In this document: in pieces, positions 27,986 to 37,147 of the stretch
Layout of the letters: each line of letters opens with the position of its first letter
How positions within the stretch are numbered: position 1 is the stretch's first letter
Assembly: GCA_029202485.1 (NCBI GenBank)
Contig: CP119313.1
Span: forward strand, 5,324,979 to 5,388,978
Source of the DNA: Candidatus Pedobacter colombiensis
Lineage (GTDB): Bacteria > Bacteroidota > Bacteroidia > Sphingobacteriales > Sphingobacteriaceae
DNA: 64,000 nucleotides
Direction of reading: 5' to 3'
Position numbers and translations under genes: made by a program
The notes under the pieces: generated by a model
Databases searched by the model: none
What the model saw: only the letters and a program-made list of their open reading frames with translations
Told to the model about the DNA's origin: nothing

Positions 27986-29617
27986 ATGAAAAAATATAGT
28001 TTTTTATATATCATGTCTTTCCTCTTGTTATTTGCAGGATGTAAGCAAGACGAAGTGGGTAGAATTGCACCAGAAGGTGATTTTGCCGTGAACTTTACAG
28101 TGCCTGATGGGGTAATTACAGCGCCTGCAAAGGTCGTTTTAACCAACAGGTCTAAATACTCTGAAAAGTATCTTTGGAAATTTCCTAAAGGGCTTGCACT
28201 AACCAAAGCCGGTTTAACAAATAGGACAACGAGCGAAAGCCTTGTGCCGGATACGATTTATTATAGTTTACCAGGTGAATATAAGGTTACATTGCTGGCC
28301 TGGCAAGGGGGGAAACTGGATTCTGTTACAAAAGTACTGAATGTGGTAAAAATGCGGCCCCAGATTGTGGTTCCAGGTAATATTGGCGTAATGAGAGATG
28401 TACAGTTCAGTGCGAAATTATTCCAATATCCAGGACAAGCGGTGACTTATACCTGGGATTTTGGAGAATCCGGATTAACTTCTTCAGAGGCGAGTCCTAA
28501 AGTGACTTTTAAACAAGAGGGTATCCATACAGTGAAACTAACCATTAACGATGGCACCGAAACGCTAAACACTACTGTTGAAGTATTGGTAATGGGAGAG
28601 TTGGTGAAATCACTTTACTTTACAGACGCGGTAACTAAGAAAATTTATAGATATCCATTTAAACAATTGCAGACTCCGGTTATTACTTCACTATCTACTG
28701 CATTAGGATTACATCCTCTCGCAATGACGGTTTATAATAATAGAATCTTTATCTCAGAGACAGGATTAGGGTTAAGATTTAGTACTGGAGATGCAGCAAA
28801 AGCAGATGGTAAAATCTATTCTGTCGACCTTACAGGTGGTAATCCTATTACTGTGACTGCTCCTTTTGATGAAAGTGCTAGCGGATATCAGTTGGACCCA
28901 TGGGTGCATACTATTGATGGAAGTGGTAACATTTGGTGGACTACGCGTAATAATTCAGTAAGAGTAGCTGCGGCTGCAGGTGTAGATGTCGCATATCCCG
29001 GAACGAGGATTCAGCTGACTGCCGCCAATGCCGGGGTATCAAGTGTAGCTACTTATTTTGATGGAGGTGTTCAAGTCGTAAACGATGAAGTATGGGTTTC
29101 TAAAACCAGTACTACCGGAAGAGGAATCTGGAAATTTACAACTGCAGGAGCATTTAAGAGTAAGCTTTCGGCTACTCTGGATAATTATGCAATTAGGAAT
29201 TTTATTGTAGATAAAGTAAATAGTAAAATCTATTTCGTAGTAAATGTTCCATCTACAGGAACTCCTGCTGTTGCTCAAGGCTTGTACAAATGTAATATTG
29301 ATGGAACTAACATTCAGCTGGTCGAAGCTATGCCAACTGTAACAAGTGGTAGTGGTTTCTCTAATGAAGGGGGAGACAATGAGTTTGTATACATCACTGG
29401 TTTGGCACTAGACACGGATCCTGACGATAAAACTTCAGGTTACCTATACTATGGATATAGAGATAATACCGATATTAATGGTAATGGTCCTACAATAAGT
29501 GGTAATGGAAATAATTCCGGTATTAAAAGATATCCACTGGATGGAAGCAAGGCTCCATCATTCCTTATAAAAGGGTATGTCCCTTATGGAATTGCTATTG
29601 ACAATACCAGGAGATAA
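27986..29617 (+). CDS. PKD-domain lipoprotein with C-terminal beta-propeller
   Basis: 543 aa, lipobox ending at Cys19 (FAGCKQDE). Two PKD/Ig-like domains follow (about 30-110 and 115-205; the second carries the classic YTWDFGESG and a VKLTINDG strand). Residues about 210-543 consist of YWTD/NHL-like blades (for example KIYSVDLTGG, LYKCNIDGTNIQLVEA, IKRYPLDGSKAP), giving a beta-propeller. The design suits carbohydrate or protein contacts at the cell surface. It sits between another lipoprotein and the GH18 gene in susCD unit 2 and is probably a second surface glycan-binding protein; no catalytic residues are recognisable. Confidence 0.85.
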   Translation: MKKYSFLYIMSFLLLFAGCKQDEVGRIAPEGDFAVNFTVPDGVITAPAKVVLTNRSKYSEKYLWKFPKGLALTKAGLTNRTTSESLVPDTIYYSLPGEYKVTLLAWQGGKLDSVTKVLNVVKMRPQIVVPGNIGVMRDVQFSAKLFQYPGQAVTYTWDFGESGLTSSEASPKVTFKQEGIHTVKLTINDGTETLNTTVEVLVMGELVKSLYFTDAVTKKIYRYPFKQLQTPVITSLSTALGLHPLAMTVYNNRIFISETGLGLRFSTGDAAKADGKIYSVDLTGGNPITVTAPFDESASGYQLDPWVHTIDGSGNIWWTTRNNSVRVAAAAGVDVAYPGTRIQLTAANAGVSSVATYFDGGVQVVNDEVWVSKTSTTGRGIWKFTTAGAFKSKLSATLDNYAIRNFIVDKVNSKIYFVVNVPSTGTPAVAQGLYKCNIDGTNIQLVEAMPTVTSGSGFSNEGGDNEFVYITGLALDTDPDDKTSGYLYYGYRDNTDINGNGPTISGNGNNSGIKRYPLDGSKAPSFLIKGYVPYGIAIDNTRR

Positions 29618-29641
29618 TTATTTATATAAAATCAAAATCTC

Positions 29642-30673
29642 ATGAAAAAAATTATATATATGTCACTTATTCTTTTTGCAGGACTTCAGTCTTGCAAAAA
29701 GGATGTTAAATGGGTGGCAGATGACTATGCGAGCGGTGCTCATGAAATTCCAGCCGGCCCGTATGTGGCAGATAATAGCTTTAAAATTGTAGCTTATTAT
29801 GCGGAGGCAAATGAGCCGGATTCAATTGCAAATGCAAAATATAAAATGATCACGCACTTGCATTATGCTTTTGCTTATCCTAATGTTGATGGCACAATAA
29901 AGGCTATTGCTAAGCCCGCTAATTTTGTAAAGGTGATGCAAAGAGCAAAAGACAATGGCGTTAAAAGGGCAATTTCATTTTCAGGAACAGAGACCATTTA
30001 CTCGGCAGTAGCCGCAGATCCTGTGTTGCGCTCTAAGTTAATCCGTAACATTATTAATCTGGCACTAAAGTACGATTTGGATGGGATTGATATTGATTGG
30101 GAATATCCAAGGTCCAATTTGTCTAATGACATCACCTATGAAGCTTTTATGAAAGAGTTGTCGGCCGGATTGCATAAATACCATAAATATTTGAGCGCCG
30201 CCGTTACCGCAGGTGTGTATTCGGGCGGGGTTAAAGATGGCATAAATAAGGCAGCTATTGATGCGACAGATTTTGTTAATCTAATGGCTTATGACGGGGC
30301 AAACTGGGCCGGAGATCCTAATCATTCATCTTATAAATTAGCCGAAGATGTATTGAATGTATGGTTAAATCAAAAAGGACTTCCTAAAGAAAAGGCAGTT
30401 CTAGGATTCCCGGCATATGGTAAAGATACAGGAAGTCCCGCTAAGTCTATGACGTATAGAAATTTATTGCTTAGAGGTGCAAGTCCAGACCAGAATTCTT
30501 ATACTGTGGACGGAGTTTTGTACTACTATAACGGTATTCCACTTGTTAAGAGTAAGGCGACTCTTGCTAAAACTAGTGCCAATGGTATGATGATGTGGGA
30601 GTTTTTTCAAGATCCTAATGGTGCAAACTCATTACTCAAAGCAGTTAATGATGCTTTAAGCAGAAGTTATTAG
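29642..30673 (+). CDS. GH18 family chitinase/endo-beta-N-acetylglucosaminidase lipoprotein
   Basis: 343 aa, lipobox ending at Cys18. A compact TIM barrel with the family signature DGIDIDWEYP: Asp147, Asp150, Asp152 and the catalytic acid Glu154 (DxxDxDxE complete). The LMAYDGANW segment (about 215) and a terminal GMMMWEFF support a chitinase-type active site. Retaining GH18 enzymes cleave beta-1,4 GlcNAc linkages in chitin or the chitobiose core of N-glycans with help of the substrate acetamido group. The barrel lacks the extra domains of large ENGases. It is the only glycosidase among the three adjacent susCD units and the last gene before a strong terminator. Confidence 0.92.
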   Translation: MKKIIYMSLILFAGLQSCKKDVKWVADDYASGAHEIPAGPYVADNSFKIVAYYAEANEPDSIANAKYKMITHLHYAFAYPNVDGTIKAIAKPANFVKVMQRAKDNGVKRAISFSGTETIYSAVAADPVLRSKLIRNIINLALKYDLDGIDIDWEYPRSNLSNDITYEAFMKELSAGLHKYHKYLSAAVTAGVYSGGVKDGINKAAIDATDFVNLMAYDGANWAGDPNHSSYKLAEDVLNVWLNQKGLPKEKAVLGFPAYGKDTGSPAKSMTYRNLLLRGASPDQNSYTVDGVLYYYNGIPLVKSKATLAKTSANGMMMWEFFQDPNGANSLLKAVNDALSRSY

Positions 30674-30701
30674 AAAAATTTTAAAAAAATGCAATTAATT
30701 A

Positions 30702-30732
30702 AAACATCTTGGGCAACCAAGGTGTTTTTTTA
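30702..30732 (+). terminator. Terminator of susCD unit 2
   Basis: Eleven-bp stem (30702-30712 with 30717-30727, one G-T pair), GCAA tetraloop, then a T run. Its core CATCTTGGGCAA is almost repeated in the terminator at 36021. Confidence 0.88.
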
Positions 30733-30899
30733 TTTTAAGATATTTTTTTGCAGTATTCCTGGAGTTGGAAAGTAGTTTTTGCTACTGATGTGGGGAGGTA
30801 GGATTACTTTGTCAGCTCATCAGTTTTTTATTGAATTCGGTTTTCGTGTATGATTTTGTCTGAACTACAAAATATAATTACTAACTAAAATTGACCTAT

Positions 30900-33800
30900 A
30901 TGAAAAAAAAACTACTCATGTTATTTCTGGGTGTAATCTTGCTAAACATGCAGGTGATCGCACAACAAATAACCGTAACAGGTAAGGTAACATCTTCAGA
31001 TGATGGCTTGCCAATACCGGGAGTCTCGGTAAAAATTAAAGATGGTGCTACTGTTGTTCAAACCAATCCTAATGGAATCTACAGTATCAAGACCACCATT
31101 TCCAGTGTGCTCGTATTCTCTTATATTGGTATGGTTAGCCAGGAGAAAGTAGTGGCTAGCAATGCTACCATTAATGTTGTTTTAGTATCTGATGCTAAAA
31201 GTTTACAGGAGGTAGTAGTAACAGCTCTTGGTATTAAACAGCAAAAACGTTCTTTAGGGTATGCAACTCAAGAGATATCCGCTGCTGAAATTACAAACAC
31301 CAATCAATCTAACGTTTTAAATGCGTTAAAGGGTAAAGCTTCCAGTGTGCAGGTGACTAGTGCCGGAGGCTCACCAGGAGCTGGTTCAAGGATACAGATC
31401 AGGGGGATAAATTCACTCAATCCCAGTGCGGATAATCAGCCCTTATTTGTTGTTGATGGTATTCCGATCTCGAATAGCACGGATCTGGTTGCCGTAAATA
31501 ATGATAACTTTCAGAATACAAACCGGGCAGCAGATATTAATCCTGAGGATATAGAAACAATGACGATTCTGAAAGGACCTGCGGCATCGGTGCTTTATGG
31601 ACTTAGGGCTGCCAATGGAGCAATCGTGATCACTACCAAGTCAGGTAAAGCGGGCAAGCCAAACATTAGTTTCAAGTCCTCTTATAGTTTTGATGACGTA
31701 ACAAAGACACCGCCAATTCAAACCACTTATGGAAATGGAAATGGTGGTGCATTTGTGCCAAGCGTAAATACCTGGGGACCTAGAATCGAACCGGGACTGC
31801 CAGTGTACAATCCTTATGACGTCTTTTTTAAAACAGGACACCAGGCGCAAAATTCACTCTCTATTAGTGGGGGTAATGAAACTGCAACTTACTTCACCTC
31901 GATAGCTAATTCCACCCAAAAAGGGGTAGTTCCAAATTCAGATTATGGAAAAGTATCGGTCAGGCTTGCCGGAACATTAAAGGCTTCTGATAAGTTAAAG
32001 TTTGAGGCGGCTGCAAATTATATCAATTCCGGTGGAAAGAATCCAAGGACCGGTATTACTTCCGGTACCATCTTTTATTTGATGCGTTTTACGAATACAG
32101 TTAATCCTGCAGATTATTTAAATCCTGATGGAACTGAAAAGACTTATAATTCCGGTATCGACAATCCCTTTTATTTTAGCAAGAATGCTTTTTTAAGGGA
32201 TAATGTAAATAGAATATTGGGAAATTTAGGAGCAGAGTACAAACCTAACGACTGGTTGAGCTTTAATTATAAGGTCGGGATCGATAATTATTCTGATTTT
32301 AGGCAGAATTTTCTGGCAAAAGGGTTGCTGATTAGTACTTTGGGCGCGATGACTGAGCAAAGGATAAGCTATAGCGAGATTAACTCTAATTTCTTTGCCA
32401 GAGCAACTAAAAAGTTTGGAGATAAATGGTCTACATCATTATTATTAGGACATTCCTATACCCATATTAACAGAACCAATTTGTCTTTGAATGGTGCCCA
32501 GGCTGTTGTGCCTAATATTGAGACTATTAATAATTATAATGTCTATACAACCACCACGTTCCCTGGAAAGAAAAATATAATCGGGGTGTTTGGCGATTTG
32601 AGTGTTAGTTATGATAATACCGTATTCCTGAGTGCAACAGGTAGGAATGACTGGTCGTCTACCTTGCCGCAAAGTAACCGATCGTTCTTTTATCCATCAG
32701 CAAGTTTATCCTATGTTTTTACGGAGACTTTGGGCTTACAGGATAATCCGATCTTCAATTATGGTAAGTTGAGAGCTTCATATGCGGAGGTAGGTAAAGA
32801 TGCAGACCCCTATCAAATTGGTGTTTATTATTCTACTTTGCAAGCTTTTAATGGTGTTACTGGTATAAGAAGATCTATTAGCGTTGGATCGGAAGAGTTG
32901 CGGCCTGAAAGAACCAAAGGTTTGGAGTTTGGTGGTGAGTTTCACTTCCTGCGTGATCGTATTACCCTGGATGCCAACTATGCCATTTTAAATAGTATCG
33001 ATCAAATTGTACCTGTGCCTATCAGCTATGCTTCAGGTTATGATTTATTCATTACAAATGCAGGTAAAATTCGTAATAGGTCACTTGAATTTTTGGCGAC
33101 TGCAACAGTACTGAAGTCTGATGTCTTTAAATGGGATTTGAATCTAAACTGGTCACAAACAAAAGGTAGGGTATTGAGTATGCCGCCCGGAGTAAGTGAA
33201 ATTACTTTTAATCCTGAAAGTCCTTGGGTAAAACAAATTATTAAAACCGGAGGTAGGCCGGGAGATTGGTATGGCTGGCCTTATACGCGTGTAACTGATG
33301 GTAGTGCTTCCCAGGGGCAGCTCATAATTGGTGCAGATGGCTATCCGATTATACCACAACCTTTGTCAAATAATTACTTGATAGGGAATGCTTATCCGAA
33401 TTGGATAGGAGGCTTAGGTAGTACAGTGGCCTATAAAGGCTTTACCTTTTCATTTTTGTTCAACTTTAGAAAAGGAGGTGATGTCTTTGATATCCCTAAA
33501 ACCCAGCGTTTTTCTACAGGTATAGGTGCCGAAACCGAATTGAGGAATGCTATGGTCATATTTAAAGGGGTGAAAAATACAGGTACGGATGCAAACCCTG
33601 TATATGTTCCGAACGATAAAGCAGTAATTATTGATCAGGCTTTTTATGCAAATAGCTTCCCTTATAAGCTGGCACCGGAAAACAATGGTTTTCAGGATGC
33701 ATCATGGATCAGGCTGCAAAACATATCACTTTCTTATGATCTGCCGAGACCCTGGTTGAGCAAATTGCTCGTTAAGTCGGCCTCGGTATCTGTTACGGCT

Positions 33801-33944
33801 AATAATTTGTGGCTAAACACTAAGTTTATTGGCTTTGATCCGGAAGCGAGTGCCTATGGTTCAGGGTCAAACTCGGTTGGTTATGTGGGGTCTGGTGTGC
33901 CATCAACCAGAAGTATTTATTTGGGACTAAACGTTAATTTTTAA
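30900..33944 (+). CDS. SusC/RagA-type TonB-dependent outer-membrane transporter (unit 3)
   Basis: 1014 aa from ATG 30900, which begins the signal peptide MKKKLLMLF; a TTG nine bases earlier is unlikely. Cleavage expected near VIAQQ. The carboxypeptidase-regulatory-like domain, plug (to about 250, with NGAIVITTKSGK) and barrel follow in normal order. The first 110 residues are clearly paralogous to the unit 2 SusC. Downstream are susD (4 bp) and a small lipoprotein, with no enzyme, so this unit may share the neighbouring GH18 or take up a product made elsewhere. Confidence 0.95.
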   Translation: MKKKLLMLFLGVILLNMQVIAQQITVTGKVTSSDDGLPIPGVSVKIKDGATVVQTNPNGIYSIKTTISSVLVFSYIGMVSQEKVVASNATINVVLVSDAKSLQEVVVTALGIKQQKRSLGYATQEISAAEITNTNQSNVLNALKGKASSVQVTSAGGSPGAGSRIQIRGINSLNPSADNQPLFVVDGIPISNSTDLVAVNNDNFQNTNRAADINPEDIETMTILKGPAASVLYGLRAANGAIVITTKSGKAGKPNISFKSSYSFDDVTKTPPIQTTYGNGNGGAFVPSVNTWGPRIEPGLPVYNPYDVFFKTGHQAQNSLSISGGNETATYFTSIANSTQKGVVPNSDYGKVSVRLAGTLKASDKLKFEAAANYINSGGKNPRTGITSGTIFYLMRFTNTVNPADYLNPDGTEKTYNSGIDNPFYFSKNAFLRDNVNRILGNLGAEYKPNDWLSFNYKVGIDNYSDFRQNFLAKGLLISTLGAMTEQRISYSEINSNFFARATKKFGDKWSTSLLLGHSYTHINRTNLSLNGAQAVVPNIETINNYNVYTTTTFPGKKNIIGVFGDLSVSYDNTVFLSATGRNDWSSTLPQSNRSFFYPSASLSYVFTETLGLQDNPIFNYGKLRASYAEVGKDADPYQIGVYYSTLQAFNGVTGIRRSISVGSEELRPERTKGLEFGGEFHFLRDRITLDANYAILNSIDQIVPVPISYASGYDLFITNAGKIRNRSLEFLATATVLKSDVFKWDLNLNWSQTKGRVLSMPPGVSEITFNPESPWVKQIIKTGGRPGDWYGWPYTRVTDGSASQGQLIIGADGYPIIPQPLSNNYLIGNAYPNWIGGLGSTVAYKGFTFSFLFNFRKGGDVFDIPKTQRFSTGIGAETELRNAMVIFKGVKNTGTDANPVYVPNDKAVIIDQAFYANSFPYKLAPENNGFQDASWIRLQNISLSYDLPRPWLSKLLVKSASVSVTANNLWLNTKFIGFDPEASAYGSGSNSVGYVGSGVPSTRSIYLGLNVNF

Positions 33945-33948
33945 AGCT

Positions 33949-35439
33949 ATGAAGACCTTAAAATATAAATTTATCATTTTATCTGCTGCACTTATGGTGG
34001 TTTCCGGATCATGTAAGAAGCAGTTGGATATCAATGCCGATCCATCCCGATTGACCCCCGAGCAGGCAAATATGGCGGGGTTATTAGCATCAACGATTCA
34101 GTTTACGTCTACCTCATTTTTTAATGTTGGACAGTATGGGGATACTTACCCCCAATACTTTGCCGGTAGCAACGCCTACGAACAAAATATAGATTCGTAT
34201 AATCCATATGGATTTGATAACATCTGGGAGTCGGCTTATAGAGATGCAATGCCTAATTTGAAAGAACTGATTATCAGGGGCGAGACATTGGGGGCGCCGC
34301 AGTATTCGGGTATAGGAAAGCTTTTGATGGCTTTAAATTTGATGCAAAGCACAGATATTTGGGGTGATTTGCCTTATAGCCAGGCCTTTCAGGGACCGGC
34401 AATTCCAGCGCCTAAGTATGACGCTCAGCAGGATATTTACAATACATCCTTGAAACAGCTTTTGGACGGAGCAATAGCCGACCTGACCAAACCGGTTCCT
34501 ACTACCCCATCCTTGCAGGTTGGGACAGGAACAACCACGACAGATCTTATTTATGCAGGAGTAATTGCCAAATGGATAAAAGCCGCCTATGGAGCCAGAG
34601 CACGTTATTATATTCATTTGTCGGTAAAAGATCCATCTAATTTGGCAAGAGCTGTTGCGGATGCGAATCAATCATTTTCTACAGTAGTGACTGATCCCGA
34701 TCGAACAGGGTCTTTAGACCTGCAATTGTTTTACACCCTGGATAGGCCAAGTCCATGGAATGTTAATCTTGGTGCAATAGCAGTTGCTAGTAAACAACAT
34801 ATGCCCTCTTATTTCATAGTCAACTTAATGAATGGGACGGGGTATTATCCCGGATTGATAGATCCACGTTTGCCTAAGCTCTTTGACAATGGTGGTTTAC
34901 CTACCTATGTCGGCAGACCGGTTGGAGCATTGAGTACTGACCCCGGGGTAAATTTAGCGAATTGTCAAATTACCGATAAAACTTATTTTGGCGCAAAAAC
35001 ATCTCCTGTAGTTATTCTGAGTTATGCGGAAGTTCAGTTTGTTAAAGCCGAAGCTTTATTCAGCACCAATAAACAGGGAGCTTATGACGCTTATATGGAA
35101 GGTATAAAGAGCAACATGGTGAAATTAGGAGTGGCCTTAACTGATATTAATACCTACACAGCATCTCCACTTATCGCTAAAGGTGCTACAAATTTGACCA
35201 TCACTGACATCATGTTGCAAAAGTATATTGCTTTGTTTATTCAGATGGAAACATGGACAGATATGCGGAGATACCAATACAGTGCGACGGTATATCCTGG
35301 TTTAAAACCCCCTCTTAAGGATCTTTTAGGCCCGGGAGTTTATGTTCAGCGTGCAAAATATCCTGATAATGAACCCGGAAGGAATCCCAATGTGCCTCAG
35401 GTTGCCAATCAGGCGGTAAAAATTTGGTTATTTAATTAA
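33949..35439 (+). CDS. SusD/RagB-family lipoprotein, SusD-like-2 type (unit 3)
   Basis: 496 aa, lipobox ending at Cys22 (SGSCKKQLD). The LLMALNLMQSTDIWGDLPYS segment and METWTDMRRYQ near the C-terminus are the same SusD-like-2 landmarks as in unit 2, so both pairs are probably paralogous. It starts 4 bp after susC. Ligand unknown. Confidence 0.93.
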   Translation: MKTLKYKFIILSAALMVVSGSCKKQLDINADPSRLTPEQANMAGLLASTIQFTSTSFFNVGQYGDTYPQYFAGSNAYEQNIDSYNPYGFDNIWESAYRDAMPNLKELIIRGETLGAPQYSGIGKLLMALNLMQSTDIWGDLPYSQAFQGPAIPAPKYDAQQDIYNTSLKQLLDGAIADLTKPVPTTPSLQVGTGTTTTDLIYAGVIAKWIKAAYGARARYYIHLSVKDPSNLARAVADANQSFSTVVTDPDRTGSLDLQLFYTLDRPSPWNVNLGAIAVASKQHMPSYFIVNLMNGTGYYPGLIDPRLPKLFDNGGLPTYVGRPVGALSTDPGVNLANCQITDKTYFGAKTSPVVILSYAEVQFVKAEALFSTNKQGAYDAYMEGIKSNMVKLGVALTDINTYTASPLIAKGATNLTITDIMLQKYIALFIQMETWTDMRRYQYSATVYPGLKPPLKDLLGPGVYVQRAKYPDNEPGRNPNVPQVANQAVKIWLFN

Positions 35440-35450
35440 TCCTACTAAAA

Positions 35451-35540
35451 TGAAATCATCATGAGTTTACACGCTCAAAATGCAATGAAAAACTCATGAT
35501 AGCTTCATAACAATTAAAAATAAATATATACTGATGAAAA
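35451..35540 (+). repeat. Two tandem copies of recurring gene-start leader sequences, with an 11-bp hairpin
   Basis: 35451-35490 matches 51828-51867 (34 of 40 bases) and 35497-35540 matches 37111-37154 (37 of 44 bases); each matching block ends at a start codon. The first block contains a 12-codon ORF (35461-35499, MSLHAQNAMKNS) that resembles the first residues of the BNR-GH105 protein. An inverted repeat (35458-35468 with 35490-35500) folds around it. No T run follows, so it is not an obvious terminator. Confidence 0.55.
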
Positions 35541-35983
35541 AGAACATAACGACATACATAGTTGGGCTTTTCGCGTTCGGGCTGATACTCTCTGCCTGTA
35601 AAAAGAATGCCCCAGATCAATGGTTGCAGGAGAATATCACAATCATTGGTAAAGTTCCGGTTATTGCAAGTTTTACAGTTAAGCCTCCTCAAACAACCAA
35701 TGTTGGAGCGGGAAGTACAGTAACACTGGATTTAAGGTATTGGTCTGATGATCCAATTGATAAGATTAATTTGAGAGCTACAGTTGGTTCAACGCCACAG
35801 CAAATTGTTTCTACCACTGCTTACCAAAAAGCTTACTCACAGGTTAGCCGAACAGATTCTTTGCTATTACCATATCCGGTACCAACAGGACTGGCAGTTG
35901 GAACTGCAATTGTTATGGAGGTTGAGGTGGTCAATAAAAATACCTTAAACAAAAAAGCAACATTGAATTTAAAAGTGCAATAG
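35534..35983 (+). CDS. Small lipoprotein of susCD unit 3, unrecognised
   Basis: 149 aa, lipobox ending at Cys22 (LSACKKN). The mature part is a single predicted beta-sandwich, with alternating hydrophobic strands such as ASFTVKPP and VEVEVVNKN, reminiscent of Ig-like surface modules but without a family I can name. It follows susD after 94 bp that hold a hairpin and repeated leader sequences, and precedes a terminator at 36021. Probably an accessory surface protein of the third SusCD system. Confidence 0.75.
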   Translation: MKKNITTYIVGLFAFGLILSACKKNAPDQWLQENITIIGKVPVIASFTVKPPQTTNVGAGSTVTLDLRYWSDDPIDKINLRATVGSTPQQIVSTTAYQKAYSQVSRTDSLLLPYPVPTGLAVGTAIVMEVEVVNKNTLNKKATLNLKVQ

Positions 35984-36020
35984 AGGCGATGTTTCCATAA
36001 ACTTTTCCAGTCAACTTTTG

Positions 36021-36050
36021 AAAAGATCTTGGGCAATCAGGATCTTTTTT
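36021..36050 (+). terminator. Terminator of susCD unit 3
   Basis: Stem 36021-36031 with 36038-36048 (one G-T pair), six-base loop, then T run. Shares the ATCTTGGGCAA core with the terminator at 30702. Confidence 0.85.
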
Positions 36051-36114
36051 CTATTTTACATGATATTCTTTTAAATACCCAATTGAGGGTATAGTAGTGA
36101 TTATTTTAAAATAG

Positions 36115-36801
36115 ATGATGATAAAAAGATATGCTACAAGGCTAATAATTTTAATTTTACTATGTAGCACTGCGTCCCTTAAATCAAGGGCGCAGGCTAC
36201 TTTTAGAATCTTTGATAAGCCAATTATATTTGATGCCGAAAGAAAACGGCTTTCTCTTGAATATCTGGAAAAGCGCCATGGCTTGAAGCAAGATCAGCCG
36301 ACTATTAAGCCGGTCATGGTAGTGTTACACTGGACGGATATTCCTACTATAGAGCAAACATTTGATGCCTTTAACAAATCAAGATTGCCTGGAGCTCGTA
36401 AAGAGATCGCCAAGGCAAGCGCACTCAATGTATCTTCGCAATTTCTAATTGATAGTGATGGAACAATCTTTAGGTTGTTGCCGGATACCATTTTTGCACG
36501 ACATGTGATTGGACTCAATTATTGTGCGATTGGGGTAGAGAATATTGGAAGTGACAAAAATCCCTTGACGCCAGCGCAGCTTGTTGCCAATGAAGAGTTG
36601 ATCAGATACCTGAAACGTAAATATCCAATTGAGTATGTTATAGGTCATTATGAGTATACACGATTTAAGGGAACAGCGTTATGGAAGGAGTCTGATCCTG
36701 CATACAATACCGAAAAAACAGATCCCGGAGTTGACTTTATGAAAAGGATTAGAGAACAGATCAAAGATTTGAATATAAAAGGCGCGCCCGATCATAAATA
36801 A
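36115..36801 (+). CDS. N-acetylmuramoyl-L-alanine amidase (Amidase_2/PGRP fold)
   Basis: 228 aa with a signal peptide (hydrophobic to about residue 22, ending SRAQA). The amidase fold covers about 60-215. Zinc ligands are visible as His in VVLHWTD, His in IGHYEY and Asp in KTDPG, the usual H-H-D/C set. It should cut the bond between MurNAc and L-Ala in peptidoglycan in the periplasm. It lies directly after the third susCD unit but beyond its terminator, so it is probably transcribed separately. With anmK it adds a murein theme to this region. Confidence 0.9.
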   Translation: MMIKRYATRLIILILLCSTASLKSRAQATFRIFDKPIIFDAERKRLSLEYLEKRHGLKQDQPTIKPVMVVLHWTDIPTIEQTFDAFNKSRLPGARKEIAKASALNVSSQFLIDSDGTIFRLLPDTIFARHVIGLNYCAIGVENIGSDKNPLTPAQLVANEELIRYLKRKYPIEYVIGHYEYTRFKGTALWKESDPAYNTEKTDPGVDFMKRIREQIKDLNIKGAPDHK

Positions 36802-36804
36802 GGG

Positions 36805-36833
36805 TTGTGGTATTACAATTATTTATATTTTTG
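36805..36833 (+). promoter_or_regulatory. Bacteroidetes-type promoter of the small CsbD-like gene
   Basis: TTG at 36805-36807 and TATTTTTG at 36826-36833, gap 18 bp. The start codon follows only five bases after the box, so the mRNA would be nearly leaderless. Confidence 0.5.
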
Positions 36834-36837
36834 CATT

Positions 36838-37053
36838 ATGGCAAATTTTACACTTACTCCTGAAACCTGGCAAAAGGTTAAAATTAAATTTCTAAGAAAA
36901 TACCGTGACCTGGCTCAGGTAGATCTTTCCTTTGTTCCGGGACAGGAAGATCAACTGGTGGCGAAATTGATGGATCTGGTAAAAAGAGACAGGAATTATA
37001 TTGAGTTTACCATTCAAAAAGCGCTGGCAGACCCTAACGGCAACAGACTTTAA
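36838..37053 (+). CDS. Small CsbD-like protein
   Basis: 71 aa from the ATG at 36838 (MANFTLTPETW); an upstream TTG lies within the promoter and is rejected. The pattern of a Trp, a Lys-rich helix (VKIKFLRKYRDL), a DLSF turn and a GQEDQLVAKL helix resembles short CsbD-family general stress proteins, small soluble helical proteins of unknown mechanism. The match is by pattern only. It lies between the amidase and the S41 protease on the same strand. Confidence 0.65.
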   Translation: MANFTLTPETWQKVKIKFLRKYRDLAQVDLSFVPGQEDQLVAKLMDLVKRDRNYIEFTIQKALADPNGNRL

Positions 37054-37147
37054 TTCGATTAAGGGTTATTAAAATACAAGGCTTTTTTGTAAATTTAACA
37101 TCATGTGATATGATAGCTTCATCGCCGTTAAAAACAAAGTTATACTG

